Positions 17,124-24,574 are shown, counted from the stretch's first letter. The stretch is DNA of 25,517 nucleotides from CAVORB01 sp964395315 (GCA_964395315.1 CAYNBI010000054.1:1-25517), one strand, 5' to 3'. Program-made: numbers and translations. The notes: generated by a model not told the origin, from the sequence alone.

Positions 17124-18565
17124 CAAGGATTCCGGCAATCGACCTTGTGCGTCTCGGCCTTGCCGGTGGCCAGGAAGGCGTCGGGGTCGAGATCGAAGCG
17201 CAGCTTGCCCGCCTCGCAGGTGGTGCGGAGAATCTGCGCTGCGTCGTGTGTATTGGAAACCGCCTGCTCAAGCTGCGCCGAGCTCAGCCCGAAGGTGTCT
17301 CGCACGTAGCCGTAGAGTTCGCCTTGTGCCTGGAAGTCCTTGTCCAGGGCCATGAGGCGGCGGTAGGTCTCCGGGTTGTAGTGGCGTATCTTCTCCAGCA
17401 TGCCCGTCGTCTTGGCGAAGTTGGCGTACTTGCGTTTGCCGCCCGCGTCGTTGTCGTTGAGCCAAGTGCGTTTGATGAGCACGGGACTGCGGCCGGCGAG
17501 GGAGGAGGGCGGGCTGTCCCCATCGGCCTTTGCCCGCTTTACCTCGCCGCCCTCGGTCCAGTGCCAGTAGGGCACGTAATCGATGTTCCCAACCCTGTCC
17601 TGTTGGCTGAAGATGTAATCGAGCAGGGTGATCTCGGTAAGGTCCTGCATCCAGTAGGCCATCTGCTCGTTGGATAGGCCGCCGTGCATGGCCTTCTTCA
17701 GGGTGGGATCACGTTCGGCCTTGGCGAGACCTTCGGCGATGGCCTCCTCCAGCGGCTTGTCGCTGCGCAGGGCGAGATAGGGCGCCGTCTCCTGAAAGTC
17801 CTGATTTTGGCCTTTACCCCAGCCGGACTTCCTGGTGCCGTTGAGCTCCGGGCCGTAGCGCTTGCCGCTGACGTGCTGCAGCACGCCGTAGATCCGGGTG
17901 CGGTCTGCGGTGAAGAGCTCGTTTGCCTCCGGGTACGCCTCGGGGTCCTTCTCCACCCTGTCGAGCTCCTGCCAGGCGGCGTGGTTCATGCGCAGGGACT
18001 TCTCCTTGGCGGAGAGGTCGAGACCGCGCCGGGTGACCCGCTGTTCGTGCGCCCTGCGGTCGATGCTGCGGTAGACGCTCACGGGCACGTGGATGGAGGC
18101 GTCCAGGTAACGGGCGAAGTGGTAGTAGAGCAGGGAGGCGGTGGAGAAGGTGCCGCTCGTGTTCTTGGCGTTCATGGTCACCTTGAAGCCAGCCGGCGGG
18201 CCGTCCGCCTCGCTCACCACGATCTCGCCGCGGGGGCAGACCTTGGCCTCGAAGCCCTTCTGGTCTCCGGCGTAAGGGCCCTTCGTGATCTCGTAGACGA
18301 AGGTGCCGGGGCTGGTGCTGCGCAGCTTCGGGCAGACGGCGACCCGCCGGTCGTAGATGTCGAGGCCGCACAGGGCCTTCTCCTTTGCCGCGTCCTCTGC
18401 GGAATAGGCACCGGCCGGGAACCGCGCAAGCGCGACGCAGGTCTCGGTGACGCCGTTGGGCGAGGCGAAGGTATAACGATCCCCCGCGACCTTATCTGTC
18501 GCGGCCGCGGCCATTGAGAATGCAGCGAGGAGGAGGGCGTAAATGCTTGCCGGTAGGTTGTTCAT
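17123..18565 (-). CDS. Exported kinase-like protein (atypical, Fam20/PI4K/HipA-type motifs), unassigned family
   Basis: The 480-aa product has a signal peptide (1-22). No named family is certain. Residues 140-170 (TFSTASLLYYHFARYLDASI then VPVSVYR) resemble the N-lobe pattern 'AYrLarlLgl..vPp.v.R' of atypical kinases. Residues 314-329 (LLDYIFSQQDRVGNID) match the catalytic loop 'D.L..n.DR..gN', with Asp323 and Asn327. Residues 362-374 (VLIKRTWLNDNDA) match the metal-binding 'iDnG.aF' strand that follows. Cys pairs (C43, C66, C78, C110, C450, C477) fit an oxidising compartment. A phosphotransferase acting outside the cytoplasm is the best guess. The alternative is a degenerate or non-kinase use of the fold. 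Its stop overlaps the start of the metallophosphoesterase. Confidence 0.6.
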   Translation of the reverse strand: MNNLPASIYALLLAAFSMAAAATDKVAGDRYTFASPNGVTETCVALARFPAGAYSAEDAAKEKALCGLDIYDRRVAVCPKLRSTSPGTFVYEITKGPYAGDQKGFEAKVCPRGEIVVSEADGPPAGFKVTMNAKNTSGTFSTASLLYYHFARYLDASIHVPVSVYRSIDRRAHEQRVTRRGLDLSAKEKSLRMNHAAWQELDRVEKDPEAYPEANELFTADRTRIYGVLQHVSGKRYGPELNGTRKSGWGKGQNQDFQETAPYLALRSDKPLEEAIAEGLAKAERDPTLKKAMHGGLSNEQMAYWMQDLTEITLLDYIFSQQDRVGNIDYVPYWHWTEGGEVKRAKADGDSPPSSLAGRSPVLIKRTWLNDNDAGGKRKYANFAKTTGMLEKIRHYNPETYRRLMALDKDFQAQGELYGYVRDTFGLSSAQLEQAVSNTHDAAQILRTTCEAGKLRFDLDPDAFLATGKAETHKVDCRNP

Positions 18566-18638
18566 CCGAGCTGGGCTCCAGTGTTGCCTGGGGAAGTCGC
18601 GCAACGGCAGTTTGGTTCCGACCCTTGGTCAGTTCGGG

Positions 18639-19079
18639 TTAGCCTGGTTGCCCCGACTTGCCGGAGAAGGCGTTGCCGGGGATCAGCAGCAGAGCGAGTA
18701 TCACGAGGGAGCTGAAGACCTGGGCGGCTTGTTGCGAGATGAGTGAGGCGCACAGGTCTACGACGAGGATTCCGAGCAGCGTCCACCAGCCGGGCAGTCC
18801 GATGTCGCGGATGCGTTTCGCCTTCAGGTTCGCGCCGGCGAACAGCAGCACGGCGAATATGACCGAGATCAGGAGCAGTCCCGGGATGCCCAGTGTTTCC
18901 GCCAGCTTGACCTGGGCGCTGTGCAGATCGCCCCCGACCATCTGCTCCGAGATGCCGATCGCGGCTCCGATGCCCAGCAGGACCAAGACAACGGCCACCG
19001 CGAGCAGCACCCAATAACCGAGGAATGGCAGGCGCGCCAGCCTGCCGTCGGTCACGTTTCCGAGTAATGCACCAAGCAT
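18639..19079 (-). CDS. DUF805 family membrane protein
   Basis: The 146-aa protein has four membrane segments (about 19-44, 66-84, 97-113 and 118-135). It has the DUF805 signatures: an early GRLARLPFLGYWVLL and the loop NLKAKRIRDIGLPGWWTLL (84-102), where 'kRlrDiG..GWw' is diagnostic. The molecular role of DUF805 is not established. A strong GGGAGG ribosome binding site lies 5 bases before the ATG. It is first in the minus-strand array that continues with the kinase-like gene after a 73-base gap, so it may be the operon's leading gene. Confidence 0.88.
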   Translation of the reverse strand: MLGALLGNVTDGRLARLPFLGYWVLLAVAVVLVLLGIGAAIGISEQMVGGDLHSAQVKLAETLGIPGLLLISVIFAVLLFAGANLKAKRIRDIGLPGWWTLLGILVVDLCASLISQQAAQVFSSLVILALLLIPGNAFSGKSGQPG

Positions 19080-19118
19080 CTATGCCTCCCACTAGTGTGA
19101 TTTTGCGTGTGGACGATC

Positions 19119-19177
19119 AGCGGCGAGGCCCGCCCGACGGGAAATCCCGGGTGAGGCGCTGGCGAACGCAAGCCGCT
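19119..19177. repeat. Nested inverted repeat, REP-like or terminator-like
   Basis: An outer pair AGCGGC (19119-19124) / GCCGCT (19172-19177) encloses an inner hairpin CGGG-AAAT-CCCG (19138-19149). It lies between the end of the SH3-protein gene and the start of the DUF805 gene, where transcription from the upstream cluster might stop. There is no T-tract, so a Rho-independent terminator is not demonstrated. Confidence 0.35.
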
Positions 19178-19198
19178 CCTATGGCGCGCCGATCGGTG

Positions 19199-19564
19199 TT
19201 ATTGGCTGCAGGTCCCCTCCGCTAGGTAGCGTCCCGCAACCCAGCCCGTGACGCCCTGATACTCGATCCGGCACCAACGCGGGTTCTCCTGCAGGCGTTC
19301 GGCTTTTTGCTCCTCGCTCAGCTCGGTGAACTCGCGCAGGGTCAGTCCCCCCTTGCACCCGAGGTTGCGGACGCAGGTACCGTCCGGCGGGATCTTGCCG
19401 ATCAGTTCCGCGTCGGCGTGCGGTTCGGCGCGGATATTGAGGAAATCGTTTGCCGCGACCCCCGTCACCGCATAGAAATCGGGGCCGTCCGCCTCGGCGC
19501 TGGCAGAGCCCGGACCCAGTGCGAGTATGCCGGCCGCCAGCCCCAAGAACTTCAATTTGCTCAT
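19199..19564 (-). CDS. Exported bacterial SH3 (SH3b) domain protein
   Basis: The 121-aa protein has a signal peptide (1-23, ending ASA). It has an SH3b fold: GVAANDFLNIRAEPHADAEL (35-54), IGKIPPDGTCV (55-65), and the closing WCRIEYQGVTGWVAGRYL (97-114). A helical insertion (about 74-95, TLREFTELSEEQKAERLQ) is unusual for this small domain. Four Cys (C64, C70, C98, C119) may pair. SH3b domains often bind peptidoglycan or peptides in the envelope. The start is ATG 19564, with GAGAGG 9 bases upstream; ATG 19570 is possible. It follows the LprI-MliC gene after 47 bases, so the two are likely co-transcribed. Confidence 0.85.
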   Translation of the reverse strand: MSKLKFLGLAAGILALGPGSASAEADGPDFYAVTGVAANDFLNIRAEPHADAELIGKIPPDGTCVRNLGCKGGLTLREFTELSEEQKAERLQENPRWCRIEYQGVTGWVAGRYLAEGTCSQ

Positions 19565-19611
19565 CCTCATAATCCTCTCAAGTTGGTTTAGCGCATGGTT
19601 TGGCGATGTCG

Positions 19612-20265
19612 TCAGCGGACCTTGCAGTTCGTGTCCTTGCCGAACCAGGTCAGCATCGCCTCGCCGTGGTGCTCCCAAAAGAGCACGTTCGTGCCCTCGT
19701 ACTTGGAGCCGCTGGCAGAGGGGGCCAAGAATGCCAGGACCTGATCGCTTCCCTCATGCTCGCCGATGGGTGTCAGAACGACGGTCGGCGGATCTGTTTC
19801 GGCGTAGAAGACGGCGGCCAGTTCGAAGCCGCCGCAGTCGTAGTTCACGGCCGCGGGTACGGTGAAGGCACCATACGCGACCTGCAGCTCGGCGATTCGG
19901 TGCCTGTATGCCGTCTCGGCGCATGCGCGCGCATCTTCCGCCTTCCAGCAATCGTTGCGGACCTTGACCCATACCCGCTGGAAGGGGCGTGGGTCCTCGT
20001 AGTCTTTCGTCCTGTGCCGTTCAAGAGCCTGTGCATACAGGTCCGCGTGCTTGCGGTCGAGGGCGGCCAGGCCCGGGTCCTCGCAGATCAACCGCTCGAC
20101 CGCGCCGTCGGCCTTCGCGCAATCGAAGCTCGGCTCCACGCCCATCAGCTGACCGCTGGCGGCCAATAGCCCCGCTGCCGCCAGCACGGCGGCGGGGCTT
20201 CGGGGTCTCCCATGTGCGGAAGGCTCCTTCGCGATGCCCACGGAAGTCCTGGCCAATGTCGTCAT
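19612..20265 (-). CDS. LprI-MliC fusion, predicted periplasmic lysozyme inhibitor
   Basis: The 217-aa protein starts at ATG 20265, overlapping the upstream stop as ATGA. A hydrophobic export segment (about 24-42) follows a 23-residue N-region. Residues 46-130 are an LprI-type domain (DUF1311): FDCAKADGAVERLICEDPGL, LDRKHADLYAQAL and four Cys (C49, C61, C106, C115). Residues 140-217 are an MliC-type domain: VNYDCGGFELAAVFY, SGSKYEG (185-191) and a C-terminal Cys (C214). MliC inserts a conserved Ser/Lys loop into the active site of C-type lysozyme. Here the SGSKY loop is intact, so inhibition is plausible. The two-domain protein would protect the wall against host or competitor muramidases. Confidence 0.88.
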   Translation of the reverse strand: MTTLARTSVGIAKEPSAHGRPRSPAAVLAAAGLLAASGQLMGVEPSFDCAKADGAVERLICEDPGLAALDRKHADLYAQALERHRTKDYEDPRPFQRVWVKVRNDCWKAEDARACAETAYRHRIAELQVAYGAFTVPAAVNYDCGGFELAAVFYAETDPPTVVLTPIGEHEGSDQVLAFLAPSASGSKYEGTNVLFWEHHGEAMLTWFGKDTNCKVR

Positions 20266-20740
20266 TGCTGCTGGCTCTTCACTGCATCTTCGAGCTCGGC
20301 CACCATCTTCGCGCAATCGGCCTCGCTGCCGACCAGCTTGGCCTCCGGATTCAGCTTGGCGCCGGCGGAGATCCTGGTGACCGCGCCGTTGAGTACCTCG
20401 TCGACCTGCTCAGCGGTCAGCAGCCCCTTGTCCTTGGCCGACTCGACGGCGAGACAGGCGCCGGCTTGTGCGCCCACGANNNNNNNNNNNNNNNNNNNNN
20501 NNNNNNNNNNNNNNNNNNNNNNNNNNNNNNNNNNNNNNNNNNNNNNNNNNNNNNNNNNNNNNNNNNNNNNNNNNNNNNNCCCTTGTCCTTGGCCGACTCG
20601 ACGGCGAGACAGGCGCCGGCTTGTGCGCCCACGACAAGGCCGGCTCCGGCGCCCATGCCAGCCCCCACGCTCAGCGAGAGGAAACCGCCGACGACGCCGC
20701 CAATCAGCAGGAACACCAGGGCGATGATAAAGCTCTTCAT
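20262..20740 (-). CDS. Small membrane-anchored protein, interrupted by assembly gap
   Basis: The start at ATG 20740 has a strong AGGAG upstream, and the stop at 20262 overlaps the next start. Between them lies a run of 100 N (20480-20579) flanked by identical 55-base copies (20425-20479 and 20580-20634). Removing one copy and the N run (155 bases) restores one frame of 107 residues. The N-terminus is a Gly-rich membrane segment (about 4-43, LLIGGVVGGFLSLSVGAGMG), then a short helical tail (LLTAEQVDEVLNG, EADCAKMVAELEDAV). No family is recognised. It looks like an inner-membrane anchor with a periplasmic tail. As written, the two halves are in different frames. Confidence 0.75.
20480..20579. 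other. Assembly gap of 100 N with duplicated flanks
   Basis: One hundred N separate two identical 55-base segments (20425-20479 and 20580-20634). This is the usual signature of two contigs that overlap but were joined by a fixed-length spacer. The real chromosome probably carries a single copy and no gap. Confidence 0.9.
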
Positions 20741-20856
20741 ACGGACTTCTCCTAGGTAACGTCAGGTCAGAAAAATCGGGACATTGCGGCGGCTGCCGCT
20801 GTTGGAGATCGCCAAGCGCGGCCCCGGCCGGTCCGGGACCGCGAGGCGAATCGAGA

Positions 20857-21567
20857 TCATCCGCCGTAAACGGCGGCCTCCGGGACGATGTAGAACTCCC
20901 GGTCATCGATGCCGATGTACCACTCGTCGCCCTGCTTGCCCCAGGTCAGGTCACCGCCGTCCGGGGTGGTTACGTCCCCGCCGTGGAAGTTCAGCGTGCG
21001 CTCGCTGCCGACCGGAGTGGTCACGCGGATGGAGGCGGAGCCCGAGTCGCCGCGCCGGATCCCGGCCGGGCACTGCTTGTCATGGTTCGGCTCGTTCATC
21101 GAGCAGCGGAAGCTGGTCGTGGCGTCGTACTCGGCGGTCGTGTAGCGCCCGGTCGGTGATGTCGAGGCTGATTGCTCGCCGTCCTTGGACATCTCGGATG
21201 CGACCAACCCAGCCGCGATGGCCGCCGCGGCCCCGATCGCCAGCTTCTGCGAGGTGGTCATGCCCTCGGGCTCAGGTCCGTCGTACTTCACCGAGGTCAC
21301 GTGCCGATCCTTGATCTCGCACTCGATTGGATACTTCTCACCGTCCACCTTGGTGCTGCCGACCACCTTGTACTGGTGGCCCTCGGCGGCGACGCGCTCG
21401 GCCGATTCGTGGCGGAAATCGCTCAATCCGTACTCGCTCCGCAGGTGGCTCTCGCAGTCGCGGATGGCGTCGTTCTGGCCGTAGGCAAAGGCGCTGCCGG
21501 GCAGGATCACGGTCAGCGCGACGGATGCAGCGACCAGCCGGCCGCGGAAAATGGATGCTGGGGTCAT
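20857..21567 (-). CDS. Exported protein of unknown family
   Basis: The 236-aa protein starts at ATG 21567 with AGGAG ahead. A signal peptide (1-28, ending AFA) leads to a domain at about 30-96 with two Cys (C38, C83), in which HQYKVVGSTKVDGEKYPIEC is followed by KDRHVTSVKYDGPEPEG. This resembles small periplasmic PepSY/DUF-type folds but is not assigned. A hydrophobic Ala-rich stretch (about 108-124) may be a membrane helix. The C-terminal part (140-236) has Cys155 and Cys166 and ends in beta-type segments such as DEWYIGIDDREFYIVPE. It is the first gene of a four-gene minus-strand group and lies 116 bases ahead of the small membrane protein. Confidence 0.7.
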   Translation of the reverse strand: MTPASIFRGRLVAASVALTVILPGSAFAYGQNDAIRDCESHLRSEYGLSDFRHESAERVAAEGHQYKVVGSTKVDGEKYPIECEIKDRHVTSVKYDGPEPEGMTTSQKLAIGAAAAIAAGLVASEMSKDGEQSASTSPTGRYTTAEYDATTSFRCSMNEPNHDKQCPAGIRRGDSGSASIRVTTPVGSERTLNFHGGDVTTPDGGDLTWGKQGDEWYIGIDDREFYIVPEAAVYGG

Positions 21568-22066
21568 GCAATCTCCTGATCTTGGTGGTGTTTTCCCGGA
21601 AGCGGGGCGTGGGCTCGGAAGCCGAACTCAAGGCGCGGAGGGCGCTACAGGCAGGAGCCTCAAGCAACACCGGCTTCCGAGCGCCGCTAGTCTAGCCCCC
21701 CGTGCCGCACCGCACATCCGGTCTTCTCCGTACGGAATTCCCTTACACAAGCTCCACGGATCGTTTCCAGGGTAGGGCTGCTGGACAGGCACCTTCCGCC
21801 AGAAAAGTCCTGACTGCAGGGCTTCCCGCCAAGCCTATCTTGTCCGGTATCCCGAATCGTCCGATTCACAGGCTGGTGCCCGTGGTGCGCACGCACACTG
21901 GCGCATTCGCGACCAGTGTCGTGCGGCCCGGGGCACGAGCAGCTGGTCGAGTCGGCCGGCGAGCTACCGCGGCATCCGCAGTCGGCTGACTGCGTCGTCA
22001 GGCAGTCGTCGTGCAATGTTGAAGCGATCCATCAGGATGCAGTAGTGCGTTGCCTCCGCTCCAGTG
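21568..22066. other. Intergenic region without a convincing gene
   Basis: Nearly 500 bases between the binding-protein gene and the 236-aa protein gene. Open frames are short and lack family features. CGCAGTC (21977-21983) and GACTGCG (21988-21994) form a 7-bp hairpin 70-90 bases after the stop of the binding-protein gene; GACTGC/GCAGTC (21988-21993, 22002-22007) offers an alternative pairing. On the minus strand, 21690-21740 reads as a GC-rich segment ending GGCACGGGGGGC that is reminiscent of mobile intron remnants, but no complete element is seen. Confidence 0.4.
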
Positions 22067-22870
22067 TCATCTGCGATCCCCTTTCCGCCATCCCAGAGAG
22101 CCGAACCAATGGCGCTTGGCCTCGCCCAGCCAACCCTGGTCGCGGTTTTCTTTGATCCATCCGTTCAGCATGGACAGCAGCTTCTGGTCGCCCTTGTGCA
22201 CGGCCATGCCCTGGCGAGTCCTCAACACGGGCTCGGCCAGCGGCACCTCGATCTTGGCCGGGTGCAGGGCGGAGGCGATCCGAGGTCCGGGCTCCGCACC
22301 CAGGTAAGCGTCTAGCTTGCCGTCCTCGAGGGCATCGAGCAGGGCCTGGGAGTGGAAGAAGGGGATACGCAGCGCGAGCGGAAACCTTTCCCGCGCCAAC
22401 TGCTGCGCGAGGGTATGCCGCACAACGCCGATACGGACTCCCGCTTCATTGAGATCGGCGGGCCGGTCTATCGCCCCCATGGCTTGGGTGTTTACGGCGA
22501 CATCGACGCCGGTCTCGGTGTAGGGGGACGTGAAGAGGACGCGTTGCGCCCGCTCGCGGGTGATGGTCATGCCAGCGATGATGACATCGATCTCCCGCGC
22601 CTCCAGGGCCGGGATCAGCTTGTCCCACTCGTAGAAATGGAAGGCGGGGGTCACGCCCATGTCCAGGGCGACCTTGGCGCCGACCTCCACCTCGAACCCC
22701 GTCGGAATGCCGTCGTCCCGCACCACCACCCAGGGGGTGAACACTGCGACGCCTATGTCGAGCTGGCCGTGCTCGCGGATCTCGTCGGGAGTGCGCGCCT
22801 CCACGGGGAACGGACCGGCGAGTGCCGCCGCGAGGAGCAATGCGCCGGGCAGCCGGGGCACGCGTCTCAT
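22067..22870 (-). CDS. Amino-acid-type ABC substrate-binding protein (orphan)
   Basis: The 267-aa protein starts at ATG 22870, with GGAGG 9 bases upstream and the start overlapping the previous stop as ATGA. A signal peptide (1-25) precedes a type-3 solute-binding domain: GQLDIGVAVFTPWVVVRDDG, GFEVEVGAKVALDMGV (58-73), IDVIIAGMTITRERAQRVLF (94-113) with the ligand-type Arg, and FTSPYTETG (113-121). It should bind an amino acid or related small molecule in the periplasm. No permease or ATPase is nearby, so it may feed a distant transporter or act as a sensor. Its operon partners are a Sel1-repeat protein and an L,D-transpeptidase. Confidence 0.92.
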   Translation of the reverse strand: MRRVPRLPGALLLAAALAGPFPVEARTPDEIREHGQLDIGVAVFTPWVVVRDDGIPTGFEVEVGAKVALDMGVTPAFHFYEWDKLIPALEAREIDVIIAGMTITRERAQRVLFTSPYTETGVDVAVNTQAMGAIDRPADLNEAGVRIGVVRHTLAQQLARERFPLALRIPFFHSQALLDALEDGKLDAYLGAEPGPRIASALHPAKIEVPLAEPVLRTRQGMAVHKGDQKLLSMLNGWIKENRDQGWLGEAKRHWFGSLGWRKGDRR

Positions 22871-23487
22871 CTGCACGCACCTCCAGGCTCGATGCGATGG
22901 CCCTTCACGTAGACCAGGGCGCAAGGCGGTCCGGCGCCTTGCTGCGCACGCTCGCGCAGATATCGGGCAAAGGCGGGACTGCTGGCGATGTCGGTACCCG
23001 GCCTGGGTCCCAAGGTGCCGCTCGCCGGCTCGAATGCCGGATGCCGGTCGATGCTCATCTCGGTTCCGACCACGGCGAGCAGCAGGGCGTGCTTGAGCTC
23101 GGCCGAGCGCATCTCGTCGAGGTGTTCGTGCTCCGTGTGCAGGAGATCCGTCGCGGGCACCGAAACCCCCAGCCGGTTCAGCGCGGCGATGGCCTCGGGG
23201 ACGCCCCATCGTGCACCCTGCTCGTAGTAGTTCACGGCGAGCGCCTGGTCCCTGGGCAGCTCGCCCCAGCCGTGCTCGTAGCATTCGCCAACAGCGACCA
23301 GCAGCGACCGGTCGGTCTCCACGGAATGCTTCGCCAGCTCGCAGTAGCGCCAATACTGGCCGGAGTCCTTCTGTTCACTCGCCAACTCCGTCACGGACCG
23401 CTGCGCGCATCCGACGCCGGCGATGCCGATGGCGAGCACCAGGATCGTCGGGTAGCGCACCGATTTCCGTGCGGGGTCAGTTGACAC
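22867..23487 (-). CDS. Sel1-repeat protein, probable lipoprotein
   Basis: The frame from GTG 23487 gives 206 aa; an in-frame GTG at 23460 would give 197 and a more compact signal. The hydrophobic stretch (about 12-26) ends in AGVGC, a weak lipobox with Cys27. Residues about 62-105 contain a Sel1-like repeat pattern (LLVAVGECYEHGWGELPRD then ALAVNYYEQGARWGVPEAIA). Sel1 repeats usually mediate protein contacts in the periplasm. The 23487 start overlaps the L,D-transpeptidase stop by 11 bases, and the stop overlaps the binding-protein start by 4 bases, so the three genes form one tight operon. Confidence 0.75.
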   Translation of the reverse strand: MSTDPARKSVRYPTILVLAIGIAGVGCAQRSVTELASEQKDSGQYWRYCELAKHSVETDRSLLVAVGECYEHGWGELPRDQALAVNYYEQGARWGVPEAIAALNRLGVSVPATDLLHTEHEHLDEMRSAELKHALLLAVVGTEMSIDRHPAFEPASGTLGPRPGTDIASSPAFARYLRERAQQGAGPPCALVYVKGHRIEPGGACR

Positions 23488-24574
23488 GGATCGACTCGAC
23501 GGGAGCGGGTGTGCGACCGCCGTCCGGTGCGCGCCGGACTGGATTGTAGGAGGCGGCCGCGGGCTCGGCCGAAGGCAGCCCCGCGTGCATCACGGCAAGC
23601 GAAGGTCCGGTGGTGTGCTCCAGGACCGGGGCATCGGTGATCAGCATGGTGGTCCCGGGTCCCAAAAGGGGCGCGATCTCGCGGGAAAGCTCCCCCGGCA
23701 GACGGATGCGGTGGAAAGCGTCGTCATCGTGCTCGCCCCCACTCTCTGCCGCGTGCCCGGGAAGTCCGATGGCGCTCCAGCGTGCGTGCCCGGTCCCGCC
23801 GCCGGCGAGCACCGTGTAGGCGTGCGTGCCCAGCGGCCGTCCCGGCTCCACGATTCCGATCCGGGCGCGGCCGATCTCCCTGCCGTTGCGCAACACGATG
23901 GCTCGCCGGTCCGCGGCGCTCACCACCAGGGCGAGCGGACCCTCGGGGGAGTTCTGCGGCTGCCAGCGTAAGGTCTCCGACGCTCCCAGGGCACGATCGG
24001 GCTCGACATGCCCGGTTGCGGCGTCGACCGGCGCGAGCAGCGCCGGGTGGACCAGCTCGCGCGGTGCGGTCGATTTCCCCGCGATCACCACCGTCGTGCC
24101 TTCGTGCGTGATCCCGAACAGCAGACGCGCGAACTCCGATGGCAGGTGCACGCAGCCATGAGAGGACGGGTAACCCGGAAGGCCGCCCGCGTGGAGCGCC
24201 ACGCCGTCCCAGGTCAGGCGCTCGGAGTAGGGCATGGGCGCGTTTCCGTACTTCTTGGAGTGGTGGTTCTTGTCCTTGTTGAGGATGGTGAATACCCCGG
24301 TCGGCGTGCTGTGCCCTGGCTTCCCGGAGCTGACCGTTGATACACCGATACGCACCCCGTTCCGGTACACGTAGGCCATCTGCTCGGGGAGGCTGACCAC
24401 GACCGCCACCGGTCCCTCGCGCTCCAGGTTCCCCTCCCAGATGAACTCCCCGGGTTCGAGGGCGGTGAGGGGCGTGTCCGCCGCGGAGGAGTGTTTCGCG
24501 CCCCAGAAGGGGGTCGCGGTCGTGTCGAGGCCCGCGAACGCGAGCGCGGCGGCCATGAGGTATCTCGCTGGCAT
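23477..24574 (-). CDS. L,D-transpeptidase with degenerate second YkuD-like copy
   Basis: From ATG 24574 the protein is 365 aa with a signal-like N-terminus (1-20). Residues 54-166 are a YkuD domain: VAVVVSLPEQMAYVYRNG, GKPGHSTPTGVF (84-95), then ALHAGG (126-131) with His128 and SSHGCVHLP (137-145) with catalytic Cys141. It should form or exchange 3-3 cross-links or attach proteins to peptidoglycan. Residues 213-314 repeat the same order (LALVVSAADRRAIVLRNG, PGRPLGTHAYTVL), but where SHGC should be the sequence reads AFHRIRLPGEL, so this copy has no Cys. A tail of about 45 residues follows. It is the first gene of the three-gene operon. Confidence 0.9.
   Translation of the reverse strand: MPARYLMAAALAFAGLDTTATPFWGAKHSSAADTPLTALEPGEFIWEGNLEREGPVAVVVSLPEQMAYVYRNGVRIGVSTVSSGKPGHSTPTGVFTILNKDKNHHSKKYGNAPMPYSERLTWDGVALHAGGLPGYPSSHGCVHLPSEFARLLFGITHEGTTVVIAGKSTAPRELVHPALLAPVDAATGHVEPDRALGASETLRWQPQNSPEGPLALVVSAADRRAIVLRNGREIGRARIGIVEPGRPLGTHAYTVLAGGGTGHARWSAIGLPGHAAESGGEHDDDAFHRIRLPGELSREIAPLLGPGTTMLITDAPVLEHTTGPSLAVMHAGLPSAEPAAASYNPVRRAPDGGRTPAPVESIRVN

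Noticed and set aside
17684..18517. 277-aa plus-strand frame antisense to the kinase-like gene
   Set aside because: Low-complexity Gly/Val/Leu composition and no start context; the minus-strand frame has a signal peptide, motifs and overlap with the next gene.
20425..20634. 55-bp direct repeat as a biological repeat
   Set aside because: The copies abut a 100-N run exactly, which points to overlapping contig ends rather than a real duplication.
21690..21740. Possible group II intron remnant on the minus strand
   Set aside because: Only a vague resemblance in a GC-rich segment; no reverse transcriptase or domain V hairpin is visible.
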